A DNA stretch of 44,123 nt, taken from IMG/VR virus record IMGVR_UViG_3300010373_000016, positions 1-44,123 of that record; one strand, 5' to 3'. This stretch comes from a virus. Under the pieces are notes generated by a model. The model made no database searches. It was not told the origin of the DNA and was given only the letters and a program-made list of their open reading frames with translations. A program made the position numbers and the translations under genes. Of the stretch, positions 26,096 through 34,307 are shown one piece after another (within the stretch, counting starts at the first letter, position 1; each line of letters starts with the position of its first letter).

Positions 26096-26281
26096 TTACT
26101 TCTCCTTGATTACGATTACTTCCAGCAACTTGATCGGATCGCCCGTCTCTACCTCGTCGCGATTCCATTCGCCCGCATCCTCGTCTCTAACGAGTTTCTT
26201 CGCGTGTTTCAGGTTTTCGGCATAAAACACTTCCGAGCAGCCGGTCGCGTCAATGTGCCAGATAGCTCTAAATTTGGGCAT
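26096..26281 (-). CDS. Hypothetical 61-aa protein
   Basis: A small soluble mixed alpha/beta protein (FRAIWHIDATGCSEVFYAENLKHAKKLV ... PIKLLEVIVI). The alternation of strand, helix and strand looks like a short ferredoxin-like or RNA-binding unit, as in several small phage early proteins. It lies between the resolvase and the Cys-rich gene on the same strand. GGTGA lies before the ATG. Function is unknown. Confidence 0.62.
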   Translation of the reverse strand: MPKFRAIWHIDATGCSEVFYAENLKHAKKLVRDEDAGEWNRDEVETGDPIKLLEVIVIKEK

Positions 26282-26312
26282 ATTTTCACCGTCTCATAAT
26301 GCTGATTACGTA

Positions 26313-26840
26313 TTAAGCTAGCTGCCCCAGCGGAACGCCAGCAAGATCGAGCGCCTTGGCGTAGCCAATGCAGATCGATTGCCAAACGTCCGGACCTTCT
26401 ACCATTCGCCCCGTCTTCGGGTTCTTTACTTTGTCGAACTCTTCCAGCCAGGGCCAGCGCTGCAGGCAGAAAGCCTTTTGATCTTTCTTGCAGAGGTTCC
26501 GGCGCTTGTCTCGATTGGGTTCCTCGTAGTGGTGAGGTAATCCGATCCGGCGCTGCCACCACGTTGATTCAATCAGTTCAATAGGAACACCGCACACGTC
26601 GACGATCACATAAGGCGCGCCGGTATGCCAGCCGAAATTAAACTGACTCTTCCCGCCTTGTCCTGCCCAGCCGCCGACTCTTTCGAATGCGCACAACTCA
26701 GGATGCGTGATCCAGCACCACAGATAGAGTTCGCGCCAATAGCTCGGCGTCGTGAACGACAAGACTTTAATCAGTTCGAGATCGTCGAACTGTGAAGCGC
26801 TGCCAGACTCGGCGGGATCGATCGCGAAAATTCTAGCCAT
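26313..26840 (-). CDS. RuvC-like Holliday junction resolvase
   Basis: A protein of about 175 aa with an RNase H-type fold. The start at ATG 26840 is supported by GGGGAGAG 4 nt upstream and overlaps the polymerase stop by 8 nt. The acidic residues are visible: Asp in ARIFAIDPAESG at the first strand, Glu in CAFERVGG and Asp in EGPDVWQSICIGYA near the C-terminus. This pattern fits RuvC-like phage endonucleases that cut branched DNA before packaging. The gene follows polA in the replication block, as in other phages with this module. Confidence 0.8.
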   Translation of the reverse strand: MARIFAIDPAESGSASQFDDLELIKVLSFTTPSYWRELYLWCWITHPELCAFERVGGWAGQGGKSQFNFGWHTGAPYVIVDVCGVPIELIESTWWQRRIGLPHHYEEPNRDKRRNLCKKDQKAFCLQRWPWLEEFDKVKNPKTGRMVEGPDVWQSICIGYAKALDLAGVPLGQLA

Positions 26841-28857
26841 ATCTCTCCCCTGACCATGCTTCAAAACCAATCGGCAACCCGCCTGACCACGGCGGCTGTG
26901 TCGTATTTACCAACAAAGTAAGTTGATCTCTAGCCCATTCCTCTTTGGCTTTCGGAACTTCCATCGTCCACTCGTCGTAGCATTGGTGCACAACGGCGCC
27001 AATGTTTTCGTTGGCTTGGCACATATACCAAGAGGAAATGTCGTAGTTTAATCCTTCAGCTATGTTTTGAATCGTCACGCACTTCGACACTTTCTTGCGG
27101 AGCCCGCGCGCCAGGTAAGACCAATAGACTTCTGTATCCTCGTCGTCATCATCCTGCTCGGCATCGTTCAAAACGGCTTTGTACTTTGACCGACGTGACA
27201 TGCGAAGGTCATGATAGAAAAGTTGTCTGCCGGATGGCAGCGTCAGGATTCGCAGGTTCCCTTTCTTCTCAATAAAGATTGGACCGGCTTGACCGCCATT
27301 TATAAACGCCTGCCACAGTTGCGCCCAGTAAGCTACGATCTGCGGGAAGTCTCTACGGAAACGCTGCTTAACGATGTCAGCCGCTATCCCTTGGCGTTCA
27401 GTCAGTGGCTTCAAAGGAAGCTTAGCTAGGTAGTTTTCAAAGTACAGTTTCCGCCCGCTCTCAATTTCGTGCATAGTGGCATTAGGCAAAATGAAGTCCG
27501 CGAGTCCGTCCATCGGAACGTTGTATTGCTCGGCACCACGCTGAAACGCGCCAATACCGCCAGCGAATCCCATAGACAAAACGGTAGCTTTGCAAGCTGT
27601 GCGCTCGATCAGGTCTGCTTTCGTAATCGTCTTGCCCCACAGTGCAGGACCGTAGGCACAGTACGGATCGCCCGACCGAAACAGATCAAGGAATGTTTGA
27701 TCGTCTGCGGCATAGCCAACGCATCGAGCCTCAATCTGGGACAGATCGCCACCTACCAAGACGCTTCCAGGACTGGCTTTGATCATTCCTCTGAGTCCGT
27801 GCTTCAGACCGACACCGGCATCAGCGCACACGCTGATCAGAAGCTCAGGCACTTCATGGATTAAGTTAGCCCAGTAGTCTGCCTTCGTTGTTCGTGGCAG
27901 ATTCAATAGTTGGACTCCACGACCTTTGACCCTGCCGGTCACCGCGCCGTAGTGATCGAACTCCTGGTAAAGTCTTCCGTTTACGTGGCGCCGTTTCATC
28001 TGATCGTATTTGGCAACAGATGAAAGCCCGGCTTCCTGTCTAAGCTCCAGCACCTGGCGCACGGCGGGCGGGAGGTCAAGGCTTAGCGTGCGGCGTACAG
28101 TGTCGGCGGTGCAGTCAACCATTTCCACGCCCTGCAGTTCGCACCACTCTTTGATTTTCTTAGGATTGGTGGCGGCTGGCACGAAGCCGTTTGTAAGCTG
28201 CGCCATACGGTGGTCGGCTTCAATGCTGAGCTGTTCTTTCAAATAGACCGCATTTTCTATAGCCCGAACGTCAATTGGAACACCGCGCATATTGATCTCT
28301 ACGTCCAACTCCCACAGCTTTTGAACGGCTGGCGGAAGATCAGGCAACTTAAAATCAATATCGGCTGTGACAAGTACATCCGTTTCGCAGTACGAGTACA
28401 GACGGGCAAACTCTTCCGGCTTTTGCACAGGAGTCCATTTGCCGGTCGCCAATTCTTTCATGACGCCTTTGCCGACAAGGTCTTTCAACAGTGAACACTG
28501 CAGAGCCTTGGCTGCCTCGTCAAGTCCGCGCGGATACCCGTAATATCCAGCCTTAGCCATGGTATCGATCACACGGCTCGGCGGAATCTCGATCCCGAGA
28601 ACGTTCTTGATGATCGCCAATTCAAAGAGAGCATTATGGAAGACAAAAATGACAGCCGGATCCGCGAGCATTTCCAGAATGAATGCGCGCATGGCGGCCT
28701 CTTCGCCGTACTTAAACGTTTTTGTGTAAGCGAAGCCTTTCCGCCAGCGGAACACAAAGCAGTTAATCCGCGTGGTCGGATCTACCGAGTATCGGTAAGG
28801 GCCGACTTTCTCCAGGTCGGCTTCGCTTGAAGTTTCGCAGTCTCCGTGGACTCTCAC
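26833..28857 (-). CDS. polA: DNA polymerase, family A
   Basis: A 674-aa replicative polymerase with proofreading and no 5'-3' nuclease domain. Exonuclease motifs: HGDCETSS (residues 4-11, Asp6/Glu8), FHNALFELA (about 75) and YCETDVLVTAD (about 130). Polymerase motifs: A in GGDLSQIEARCVG (about 375), B in RTACKATVLSMGFAGG (about 415) and C in HQCYDEW (about 625). The start is GTG 28857, overlapping the upstream stop as GTGA. The T7-type fingers are reduced. It lies in an operon with SSB, resolvase and helicases. Confidence 0.95.
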   Translation of the reverse strand: MRVHGDCETSSEADLEKVGPYRYSVDPTTRINCFVFRWRKGFAYTKTFKYGEEAAMRAFILEMLADPAVIFVFHNALFELAIIKNVLGIEIPPSRVIDTMAKAGYYGYPRGLDEAAKALQCSLLKDLVGKGVMKELATGKWTPVQKPEEFARLYSYCETDVLVTADIDFKLPDLPPAVQKLWELDVEINMRGVPIDVRAIENAVYLKEQLSIEADHRMAQLTNGFVPAATNPKKIKEWCELQGVEMVDCTADTVRRTLSLDLPPAVRQVLELRQEAGLSSVAKYDQMKRRHVNGRLYQEFDHYGAVTGRVKGRGVQLLNLPRTTKADYWANLIHEVPELLISVCADAGVGLKHGLRGMIKASPGSVLVGGDLSQIEARCVGYAADDQTFLDLFRSGDPYCAYGPALWGKTITKADLIERTACKATVLSMGFAGGIGAFQRGAEQYNVPMDGLADFILPNATMHEIESGRKLYFENYLAKLPLKPLTERQGIAADIVKQRFRRDFPQIVAYWAQLWQAFINGGQAGPIFIEKKGNLRILTLPSGRQLFYHDLRMSRRSKYKAVLNDAEQDDDDEDTEVYWSYLARGLRKKVSKCVTIQNIAEGLNYDISSWYMCQANENIGAVVHQCYDEWTMEVPKAKEEWARDQLTLLVNTTQPPWSGGLPIGFEAWSGERYG

Positions 28858-29201
28858 TGCAACACGCTTTTTCCTTTCGGAATCAAGATCCGGTGTTTCT
28901 TGCGCGTGTGAAACTCGCAGCGAACCAGGAAGTACTCAGCCAACGTTCGCGCCGATCCTTCCTGGCTGGTAGCAATGGTGGCGATCACCTTATGGTCACA
29001 GCGCCGGCACTGAGCCGTCAGGCTAATCAAGGTATCTTCGTACTGCTTGCCGTGTTTCGTCTTATAAGACTTCGAAGCCATCGGCTGCATGTTCTTGTAG
29101 TTGTCTTTGACGAGCGAATAGAGGACGTTACAGGCTTCAAGAAACCCAGCTACTTCCGGTCCTGTCAGATACTTCTTTAAGCTTTCTGGTGTCTCGCCCA
29201 T
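28854..29201 (-). CDS. Hypothetical protein upstream of polA
   Basis: A 115-aa protein translationally coupled to polA through GTGA. It begins with a helical part (ESLKKYLTGPEVAGFLEACNVLYSLVKDNY), then a possible zinc-binding pair (AQCRRCDHKV) and a basic C-terminus (FHTRKKHRILIPKGK). GAGG is 5 nt before ATG 29201. The close coupling to the polymerase and the basic, possibly Zn-binding composition suggest a DNA-replication accessory protein. That is inference. Confidence 0.68.
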   Translation of the reverse strand: MGETPESLKKYLTGPEVAGFLEACNVLYSLVKDNYKNMQPMASKSYKTKHGKQYEDTLISLTAQCRRCDHKVIATIATSQEGSARTLAEYFLVRCEFHTRKKHRILIPKGKSVLQ

Positions 29202-29219
29202 AACGTCCTCTCATTCGTC

Positions 29220-29423
29220 CTATGTCAATGGCGTGCCGACGGTTTGCGGAGTTTCAATCGTGCTCAGCGTTAAGTGTGCGCCTTGAGTCCGTCTGAAATT
29301 GTCCAAGTAACGGCGTAACGCTTCGCGTATTAAGTCTGATCGCGTCCGGTGTTCGCACTGAGCAATGTAATCAACTTGTTCGAGCATCGCCGGCGGTAAC
29401 GCGATCAAAATTTTCTTAGGCAT
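29220..29423 (-). CDS. CopG/ribbon-helix-helix transcription regulator
   Basis: A 67-aa protein whose first 48 residues fit the RHH fold: strand KKILIALPPAMLEQVD, helix A, then SDLIREALRRYLDNF. RHH proteins bind DNA as dimers through the first strand. AAAGGAG lies 8 nt before ATG 29423. A near-palindromic ACCATATACGGT lies about 35 bp upstream and a similar one stands at 42906-42917. These may be its operators. It is the clearest regulator in the genome. Confidence 0.85.
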   Translation of the reverse strand: MPKKILIALPPAMLEQVDYIAQCEHRTRSDLIREALRRYLDNFRRTQGAHLTLSTIETPQTVGTPLT

Positions 29424-29457
29424 TTCGGATAGCTCCTTTATAAGCTAGTTAACTGAC

Positions 29458-29469
29458 ACCATATACGGT
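29458..29469. promoter_or_regulatory. Candidate RHH operator ACCATATACGGT
   Basis: A near-perfect palindrome (10 of 12) upstream of the RHH gene. ACCATATGTGGT at 42906-42917 shares the frame ACCATAT..GGT. The AAGCTATA-type motif on the minus strand (29480-29488) lies next to it. Confidence 0.4.
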
Positions 29470-29483
29470 ATCACGTTTATAGC

Positions 29484-29603
29484 TTATACGTTGCGCATAT
29501 CGGGGAAGAAAATTGTTTTCAGCATGAGCCCGAACAGTTCGCCAATAGCTAATCCGGCTGCCAGCGGTGTAAGCAACAGAATCAATTGAAAAGTCTCAAG
29601 CAT
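29484..29603 (-). CDS. Small membrane protein, 39 aa
   Basis: This ORF begins at ATG 29603 with a strong Shine-Dalgarno GGGAGG 6 nt upstream and ends in TAA at 29484-29486. It encodes MLETFQLILLLTPLAAGLAI, then GELFGLMLKTIFFPDMRNV, which is one membrane-spanning segment with a short amphipathic tail. It lies between the SSB and RHH genes. Function is unknown. Confidence 0.6.
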   Translation of the reverse strand: MLETFQLILLLTPLAAGLAIGELFGLMLKTIFFPDMRNV

Positions 29604-29630
29604 GGATCGCCTCCCGGCAGTGGTGGGGTC

Positions 29631-29683
29631 GGCTGCCGCCTTATTCGAAACACCTGGGAGGGAGTCGAAGATCGGCGGCAGCC
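29631..29683 (-). terminator. Long-loop inverted repeat after SSB gene
   Basis: Perfect 10-bp arms GGCTGCCGCC (29631-29640) and GGCGGCAGCC (29674-29683) enclose a 33-nt loop between the SSB stop and the next Shine-Dalgarno. No U-tract follows, so it may be an RNA-stabilising or processing hairpin rather than a terminator. Confidence 0.4.
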
Positions 29684-29689
29684 TAGTTC

Positions 29690-30481
29690 TTAGATCGCGA
29701 TCTTCCAGGGATCAGGCTGTCCTGCAGGTGGCGGCGCCAGATCCGACGGCGGCGCGAAACTGCCAAAGACAGCATCGGGCGAAGCCTCCGGTACCAGGCG
29801 CGGCCCTTGGCGAACCAGCAGGACTTGATCGAACGACAACAACACTTTCTTGTGTATGTTGCCCTCCCAGTAGCAGTGTCCGAACACGCGCACGGTGCAG
29901 CCGTCCCAAATTTCGCTAGGATGGCACGGGATCAAAACGCGCTGAGAAGCGTCAAGCAAAGTCTCGCCTCTTGCTACGCGCTTCACGTTCTCTTCTTGAA
30001 CGCGCTGAGCGTCAGCCGAGTTTGCCGGGTCAGTGAAGCGGACGACTTTCGGTGCCGCCTCAGCCACCTTACGATCGTACTCAGCGCGAACGGTCGGGTT
30101 AGTCAGGTCCGCGCCTTCCATCTTTAATGACTTCAGCGACAAGGTCTTGCTCATGCTGAGCACGTACTTACCATGAGCGTAGCCATAGAGACTCGGGTTC
30201 CTGCCTGGCATTTCTTCCAGCTTACGCAAGATGCCGGTAGGTCCAAAGACAAAGCTTTGCCAGAGATTCGGGTTAGGCGCGTTAGCTTGCGCTACGCGGC
30301 TTACTGCGTCGATGATCGAATTGTTGGCAGTGAAAGCGTCAACCAGAGGGTCAAGCGACAATTCCAACGTATAGGCTTTGCTGCCTGCGCGTTGTCCGTC
30401 CTTAGCTTGTCCGGGATGCAGAAGCGAGAAGTTGAGCAAGCCTTCAGCGGTTATGAAATCAGATTTTACTTTTGTGGCCAT
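29690..30481 (-). CDS. Single-stranded DNA-binding protein, DUF2815-like
   Basis: A 263-aa protein with the general pattern of DUF2815-type phage SSBs. An OB-fold-like N-terminal half (TAEGLLNFSLLHPGQAKDGQRAG ... YTLELSLD) is followed by CTVRVFGHCYWEGNIHKKVLLSFDQVLLVRQG and a disordered acidic/Pro-rich tail. Such proteins protect single strands at the replication fork. AAGGA lies before ATG 30481. It sits next to the DUF2800-like nuclease, its usual partner in this replication module. Confidence 0.8.
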   Translation of the reverse strand: MATKVKSDFITAEGLLNFSLLHPGQAKDGQRAGSKAYTLELSLDPLVDAFTANNSIIDAVSRVAQANAPNPNLWQSFVFGPTGILRKLEEMPGRNPSLYGYAHGKYVLSMSKTLSLKSLKMEGADLTNPTVRAEYDRKVAEAAPKVVRFTDPANSADAQRVQEENVKRVARGETLLDASQRVLIPCHPSEIWDGCTVRVFGHCYWEGNIHKKVLLSFDQVLLVRQGPRLVPEASPDAVFGSFAPPSDLAPPPAGQPDPWKIAI

Positions 30482-30548
30482 GGTCTATCCTTTGTTGTTT
30501 GTTGTTTTAAAACGGGTCGCCAGTAGCATCCCAGTGGTGAGGGGTACG

Positions 30549-31775
30549 CTATGCAACCGCCGTGGCTGCATCTTTCTTCTTTCGGGTACGCTTGGGTTTT
30601 GGCTCGTCCGACTTTGGGGCTTCCGGCTGTGCCTCCGCAGGCGTCGCCAAAGACTCGAACGGGCTGGCGGCAGATCCCGGCTTCAGTTTCTTTCCGGTAC
30701 TGGGTCGGACGGTCGCCGGGAAGTCGACAGTTATGTTTTTCGCCTTCCAGACTTTCTCGAGTTGAGCAGGGCTGATTGTCGAGACTTTCGTAATGACGTA
30801 TTCGTTTTCTTCGAGTCCGGCGACAGCGCAGACTAACTTAGTTTGATCTTCGTCCTGCCAGGCTCGATTACCTTCGCCATCTTCCAAGTGAAATTCTGGA
30901 ACTCCGGTCGGATCGAGTTTCAAGATCTCGACGGCGTCATTCTCTGCTGCCGTCAGCACGTCAATAATGTGTTTCTTCATGCTGAGTAGCTTAGACAGCC
31001 GTATACCGCGCGGTTGTTCTATCTGACCTTCAAGCAAGCCGGACCAGATGCCGGCGCTTTGCTCGTTTATCCAGGCGGATCGGGCTTGGCAGGTCGACCG
31101 GATCGGACACCAGTAATCCATGCAGTGATCGCCTGGGATCTTGTCGTAAGGATTAGCTATAGCACGGTCAATGGCTGCCTTGTAGATGGCTTCGTAAGCT
31201 GGCAGGTCGACCGCCGGCAGCGACCATTTACGAACGTGGATCTCGCCGTCACTGTCCGATTGAACGATGACAAAATGCCAGTCCTTTAGCGTAGCGCGGA
31301 CCATCGGATCTAGCTTGTTGTAGCGTGACACCGCGTAAAAAATCAGCTGATCGTTCTTTTCAGCGGACACTAGCTGATTGCCTGACTTGTAATCTATCGT
31401 GATGCCGTCGCCAAAGAGTTTGAAGCCGTCAACGTCAGGCGTCCCGCCGGCTTCCGGGTAATCCGGATGGAAGTCCAGCATTTCTTCAATGTGGACGTCA
31501 GCCATAGTGAATCCCAACTCTGCCAAGACAGCTTTGATCTTCTGTCCGGCAGCGACAGCAATTTTGCATTCTTGCAAATCGCGCTCGGATAGCGTAAAGC
31601 CTTCGCTCGACAAGCTCGTAGTCAGGTATCTTTCGAGCCAAGAATGGATGCGTGTTCCGCGCTCGGCCGCTTCGCCTGGTGGCGACGGGTTTTCTTCTCT
31701 CGCCTTCCAGCTACCGGGGCACAGCAAACCAAGTGGTATTGTGCTGCCGCCAAATTTTTTATGTGTTTCTGCCAT
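30549..31775 (-). CDS. RecB/Cas4-like nuclease (DUF2800)
   Basis: A 408-aa PD-(D/E)XK nuclease. The active-site elements are GGTPDVDGF (about residue 115), ITIDYKSGNQL and NDQLIFYA. An iron-sulfur cluster is likely: an N-terminal Cys in LLCPGSW and a C-terminal group HCMDYWCPIRSTC (about 235). This set is typical of the DUF2800/Cas4-AddB family, which resects DNA ends in recombination. The C-terminal 60 residues are Lys/Pro-rich. AGGAG precedes ATG 31775. It works in the same cluster with SSB. Confidence 0.85.
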   Translation of the reverse strand: MAETHKKFGGSTIPLGLLCPGSWKAREENPSPPGEAAERGTRIHSWLERYLTTSLSSEGFTLSERDLQECKIAVAAGQKIKAVLAELGFTMADVHIEEMLDFHPDYPEAGGTPDVDGFKLFGDGITIDYKSGNQLVSAEKNDQLIFYAVSRYNKLDPMVRATLKDWHFVIVQSDSDGEIHVRKWSLPAVDLPAYEAIYKAAIDRAIANPYDKIPGDHCMDYWCPIRSTCQARSAWINEQSAGIWSGLLEGQIEQPRGIRLSKLLSMKKHIIDVLTAAENDAVEILKLDPTGVPEFHLEDGEGNRAWQDEDQTKLVCAVAGLEENEYVITKVSTISPAQLEKVWKAKNITVDFPATVRPSTGKKLKPGSAASPFESLATPAEAQPEAPKSDEPKPKRTRKKKDAATAVA

Positions 31776-31789
31776 GATTGTTCTCCTGC

Positions 31790-33343
31790 TTAATCCCAGC
31801 GGTCGATAGTGTAGATAGCGGTGCCAAGAGCCGTCGTCACACGAATCTTGTTTGGCGCCTGTGTCTCTCCTACACGGATGCCATTGGCGGAAGCTTCTTC
31901 CCTGCCGGTAAGCTGACGAGAGCGGGAATAAGCTTCGAGAGTGGCGCGGATGCCGTGCAACTCTGACTTGAGAATTTCAGGGAACAGCCCTAAGCCAGCT
32001 TCTCGCGTATCCTTGCAGCCTTGCAGAATAAAGATCGCGCTCTTGCCTTGATGCTGATTCTTGTTCTCGTTGTCCCACATTGAAGGCTGCAGCGCCACGC
32101 CGGTAACGTCGATCCAGGCGCCTCGCTGCAATGACCAATGCTCAGGAGCCGACAGCCCTTGATACACATACCAAGAGAAAGGATTATTCCATTGAAGGAT
32201 CTGCGGCGCGTCGGCGTTTGTGGCCGTCACCAAGGCGCAGAAACTCATACGAGATTCCATAAAGATCTCAATCTTCGTGGCGTTCGGCAGCACCGTCCGC
32301 GCGAATTTCTCCCAAGTGATCGCCTTGGCTGACATTGCCAGTGGCGCGGGCGTCACGTTGTTGTATGTTGGCAGGTGCCCAAACACGGTGCCGCGGGCCG
32401 GTTTTTCCGTAACGGGCGGTTTCCAGATAGTTTGAATCTCGTCGAGCCTGGCAAACCGCCGATGTAATGCCGGCTCGATTCCGAGTTGAGCCACAAGCTT
32501 TTCAGCTTGCTCGATATTGCCAGCTCGAGGCGCAGCTTGCGGACGTTGATACTGAAGCGGATTCATCTTGGAATTGAAACGGCGTTTCACTTCCTCGAAG
32601 CTAAGACCGGCTGCGATATCTTCCAATAGCGTACCGATCATAGTGCTGCGCGGCTGGCAGAATCCGACTGGCGCATGAGCAACGGCACGCCATATCAAAT
32701 TTTCCCTGTTCTTCGCCGGGAGATCGTGCATTTGAAGCAGGAAGCGGACCGGACCTAAGACCTTTTCTGAACGGTACAGCGCCTCTGCTTCAAGTAGCGT
32801 GGCTGCTTGCGCTACGATGTCGCGCCCGAAGTCTGCCAAGCCATGAAGCAACGTCCGGCGATCTTCGCGTTTGACTGCCCGCATCTGCCCGGGCGTCAGT
32901 GTCAGATGCTTGTGCGCTACTTTATCCGGCGGTGTTATAGCAAAGTGTGTCCAGCCGCCAGATAACGCCGTCCCCCATGCCTCGTCTTTAAACAACGCAA
33001 CGCCGACGACCTTACCGCGGCGCACAGCTTCCGCCATTGCTTCGAATGTAGCGGCATAAAAGAAGTGAGTATCGCCGGTCCAGATAGCGGACTCAAGCGT
33101 CCCGTCCTCTTTAATAGAAGCGAGACTGCCGAAAGTGCGAATGAATCTCTTGCAGCAATGGCAATTGTGTTCTTGGCGTTCATCCGGGAGCGTATTCAAA
33201 TACACTTCCCAAAGATCCTCTTCCGTCTCAACTTCAAACAGCGCCGGACCGTTGCGCTTAATCACTTCATTGAAGTGTTGTTGAATCGACGGCAGGATAT
33301 CATCGAACGATGTCCTCGCGTGAATTGTGGTGCTCGTCTTCAT
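31790..33343 (-). CDS. Conserved-looking 517-aa phage protein, unknown function
   Basis: A large soluble protein in the replication operon. A Cys cluster HNCHCCKRFIRTFG (about residues 58-71) suggests zinc binding. The middle includes helical repeats (RRTLLHGLADFGRDIVAQAATLLEAEAL). The C-terminus is beta-rich with WSLQRGAWIDVTGVALQPSMW. I do not recognise a catalytic motif. A GGGAGGG Shine-Dalgarno lies 4 nt before ATG 33343. Location between the nuclease and helicase genes suggests a role in DNA replication or repair. Confidence 0.78.
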   Translation of the reverse strand: MKTSTTIHARTSFDDILPSIQQHFNEVIKRNGPALFEVETEEDLWEVYLNTLPDERQEHNCHCCKRFIRTFGSLASIKEDGTLESAIWTGDTHFFYAATFEAMAEAVRRGKVVGVALFKDEAWGTALSGGWTHFAITPPDKVAHKHLTLTPGQMRAVKREDRRTLLHGLADFGRDIVAQAATLLEAEALYRSEKVLGPVRFLLQMHDLPAKNRENLIWRAVAHAPVGFCQPRSTMIGTLLEDIAAGLSFEEVKRRFNSKMNPLQYQRPQAAPRAGNIEQAEKLVAQLGIEPALHRRFARLDEIQTIWKPPVTEKPARGTVFGHLPTYNNVTPAPLAMSAKAITWEKFARTVLPNATKIEIFMESRMSFCALVTATNADAPQILQWNNPFSWYVYQGLSAPEHWSLQRGAWIDVTGVALQPSMWDNENKNQHQGKSAIFILQGCKDTREAGLGLFPEILKSELHGIRATLEAYSRSRQLTGREEASANGIRVGETQAPNKIRVTTALGTAIYTIDRWD

Positions 33344-33361
33344 AATCCCTCCCAGGAATTT

Positions 33362-33463
33362 TTAAATCGCGGGGGCTGACGGGTTTTCACCGTCCGGCGG
33401 TAGTACTACCCTCCGTGCTGTATTGGCTCCCATAAAGACTGCCTGTCGCCTGGACGTGCTCAT
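33362..33463 (-). CDS. Small basic protein, 33 aa
   Basis: A short ORF from ATG 33463 (AGGA 8 nt upstream) to TAA at 33362-33364: MSTSRRQAVFMGANTARRVV with a Pro-rich tail LPPDGENPSAPAI. It fills the gap between the 517-aa gene and the 89-aa gene. The start context is acceptable, but the ORF overlaps an inverted repeat, so it may be fortuitous. Confidence 0.35.
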   Translation of the reverse strand: MSTSRRQAVFMGANTARRVVLPPDGENPSAPAI

Positions 33464-33506
33464 CAACGTCGTCCTTAGGCGCCTTGTCGTTTCGAGCGAC
33501 AGGCAG
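33439..33506. repeat. Inverted repeat in intergenic RNA
   Basis: Perfect 11-bp arms CTGCCTGTCGC (33439-33449) and GCGACAGGCAG (33496-33506) enclose 46 nt that hold a further local hairpin TGTCG/CGACA. This region separates two minus-strand genes and could be an RNA processing or stability element. Confidence 0.5.
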
Positions 33507-33530
33507 ACCGGTCCAGTCGAGAAACGAAGA

Positions 33531-33800
33531 CTATTTAGCCTTCTTGTCCGCTTTCCCGCCCTTAATGGCTTCCGCTATGGCGTCTTCTTTCACTTCGGAC
33601 TCCGGTAACTGGGAGCCTTGGAAGGTCAGAGTCTGCTTGCCGATCTTCACGGTAACGAACGTGTCGCCCTGAAGTTCGTCGGTCTTGCGCACAACGCCGT
33701 CCTCACCTTTCTTAAAAACCGGCGTCAAACCTCCCTCGTCGACACCGGTAACGGTGGCGGTCAGGGTCAAAGTGTCGCCTTTCTTGTGTCTGCCTTTCAT
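33531..33800 (-). CDS. Hypothetical OB-like small protein, 89 aa
   Basis: A basic N-terminus (MKGRHKKGD) is followed by alternating strands (TLTLTATVTGVDEGG ... TFVTVKIGKQTLTFQ) that look like a small beta barrel, then a charged helical tail with GGKADKKAK. A very strong Shine-Dalgarno AGGAGG stands before ATG 33800. It may bind nucleic acid, which is inferred from the fold pattern only. It lies just downstream of the tRNA gene. Confidence 0.65.
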   Translation of the reverse strand: MKGRHKKGDTLTLTATVTGVDEGGLTPVFKKGEDGVVRKTDELQGDTFVTVKIGKQTLTFQGSQLPESEVKEDAIAEAIKGGKADKKAK

Positions 33801-33854
33801 GGTGGCATTTCCTCCTATAGTGTTTGTCTCGTACAGTTCGCACTTTTGCGAAAT

Positions 33855-33929
33855 TGGTAGCGGGAATCGGGATCGAACCGATGACCTAACGGATATGAAC
33901 CGCTCGCTCTGCCTCTGAGCTATCCCGCA
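33855..33929 (-). tRNA. tRNA with CAT anticodon (Met/Ile2 type), CCA encoded
   Basis: All arms fold: D-stem GCTC/GAGC, anticodon stem AGCGG/CCGTT, loop TTCATAT and T-arm ATCGG TTCGATC CCGAT. The acceptor pairs at positions 2-7, but positions 1 and 72 are T and T, an unpaired end, and CCA is encoded (33855-33857). CAT can be elongator Met, initiator, or Ile2 with lysidine. The unpaired 1-72 resembles initiators, but the three G-C pairs of the initiator anticodon stem are absent. It lies between the Acb2-like gene and the 89-aa gene. Confidence 0.9.
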
Positions 33930-33969
33930 GTATTGCCCCAGATCCGCTGAGGCGCCGGGATCCGCCTTT

Positions 33970-34272
33970 CTAAACTGCGCCTTTGAATGTAATGGCTGTA
34001 TTCACCAACATCCGGCAATCCGTCAGCGCGTTAAGCGCGCGTGTGCGTGTCGGGCACGGCGGCACCAAAGACAAAATCTCTTTGTATGCGGCTGCCAATT
34101 TCTCGCGAATGGCTTGCCCCTCTTCGACCATGGCGGGCGTCCACGCATGGAACGTAAACAACTCGTCGACGAGTTTGTCATCGTCCGGCGTTCCGACTGC
34201 GCGGTTCAGGTCCGCTAGTCCGGCCGACGGTTTGTACTCTTCTTTTGCGATTGTTTCAACAGCTTGAGACAT
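33970..34272 (-). CDS. Acb2/Tad1-like cyclic-nucleotide sponge (anti-defence)
   Basis: A 100-aa helical protein. The core LFTFHAWTPAMVEEGQAIRE followed by KLAAAYKEIL...PTRTRALNALTDCRMLVNTAI has the pattern of the Acb2/Tad1 hairpin family: F.(Y/F)HAPT...(R)(Y/E)..IR..A..., then (S/T)R(E/A)..LALTKLEEA..WANAAIA. Known members bind cyclic di- or trinucleotides or cyclic ADP-ribose products, and so block CBASS and Thoeris signalling. This one has an extra 30-residue acidic N-terminus. It is expressed in the early block, as expected for anti-defence genes. AAAGGA precedes ATG 34272. Family assignment is from the pattern remembered, so binding specificity is unproven. Confidence 0.62.
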   Translation of the reverse strand: MSQAVETIAKEEYKPSAGLADLNRAVGTPDDDKLVDELFTFHAWTPAMVEEGQAIREKLAAAYKEILSLVPPCPTRTRALNALTDCRMLVNTAITFKGAV

Positions 34273-34307
34273 TTTTCTTTCCTTTATAGAAGTAAGCAGG
34301 GACTTAA

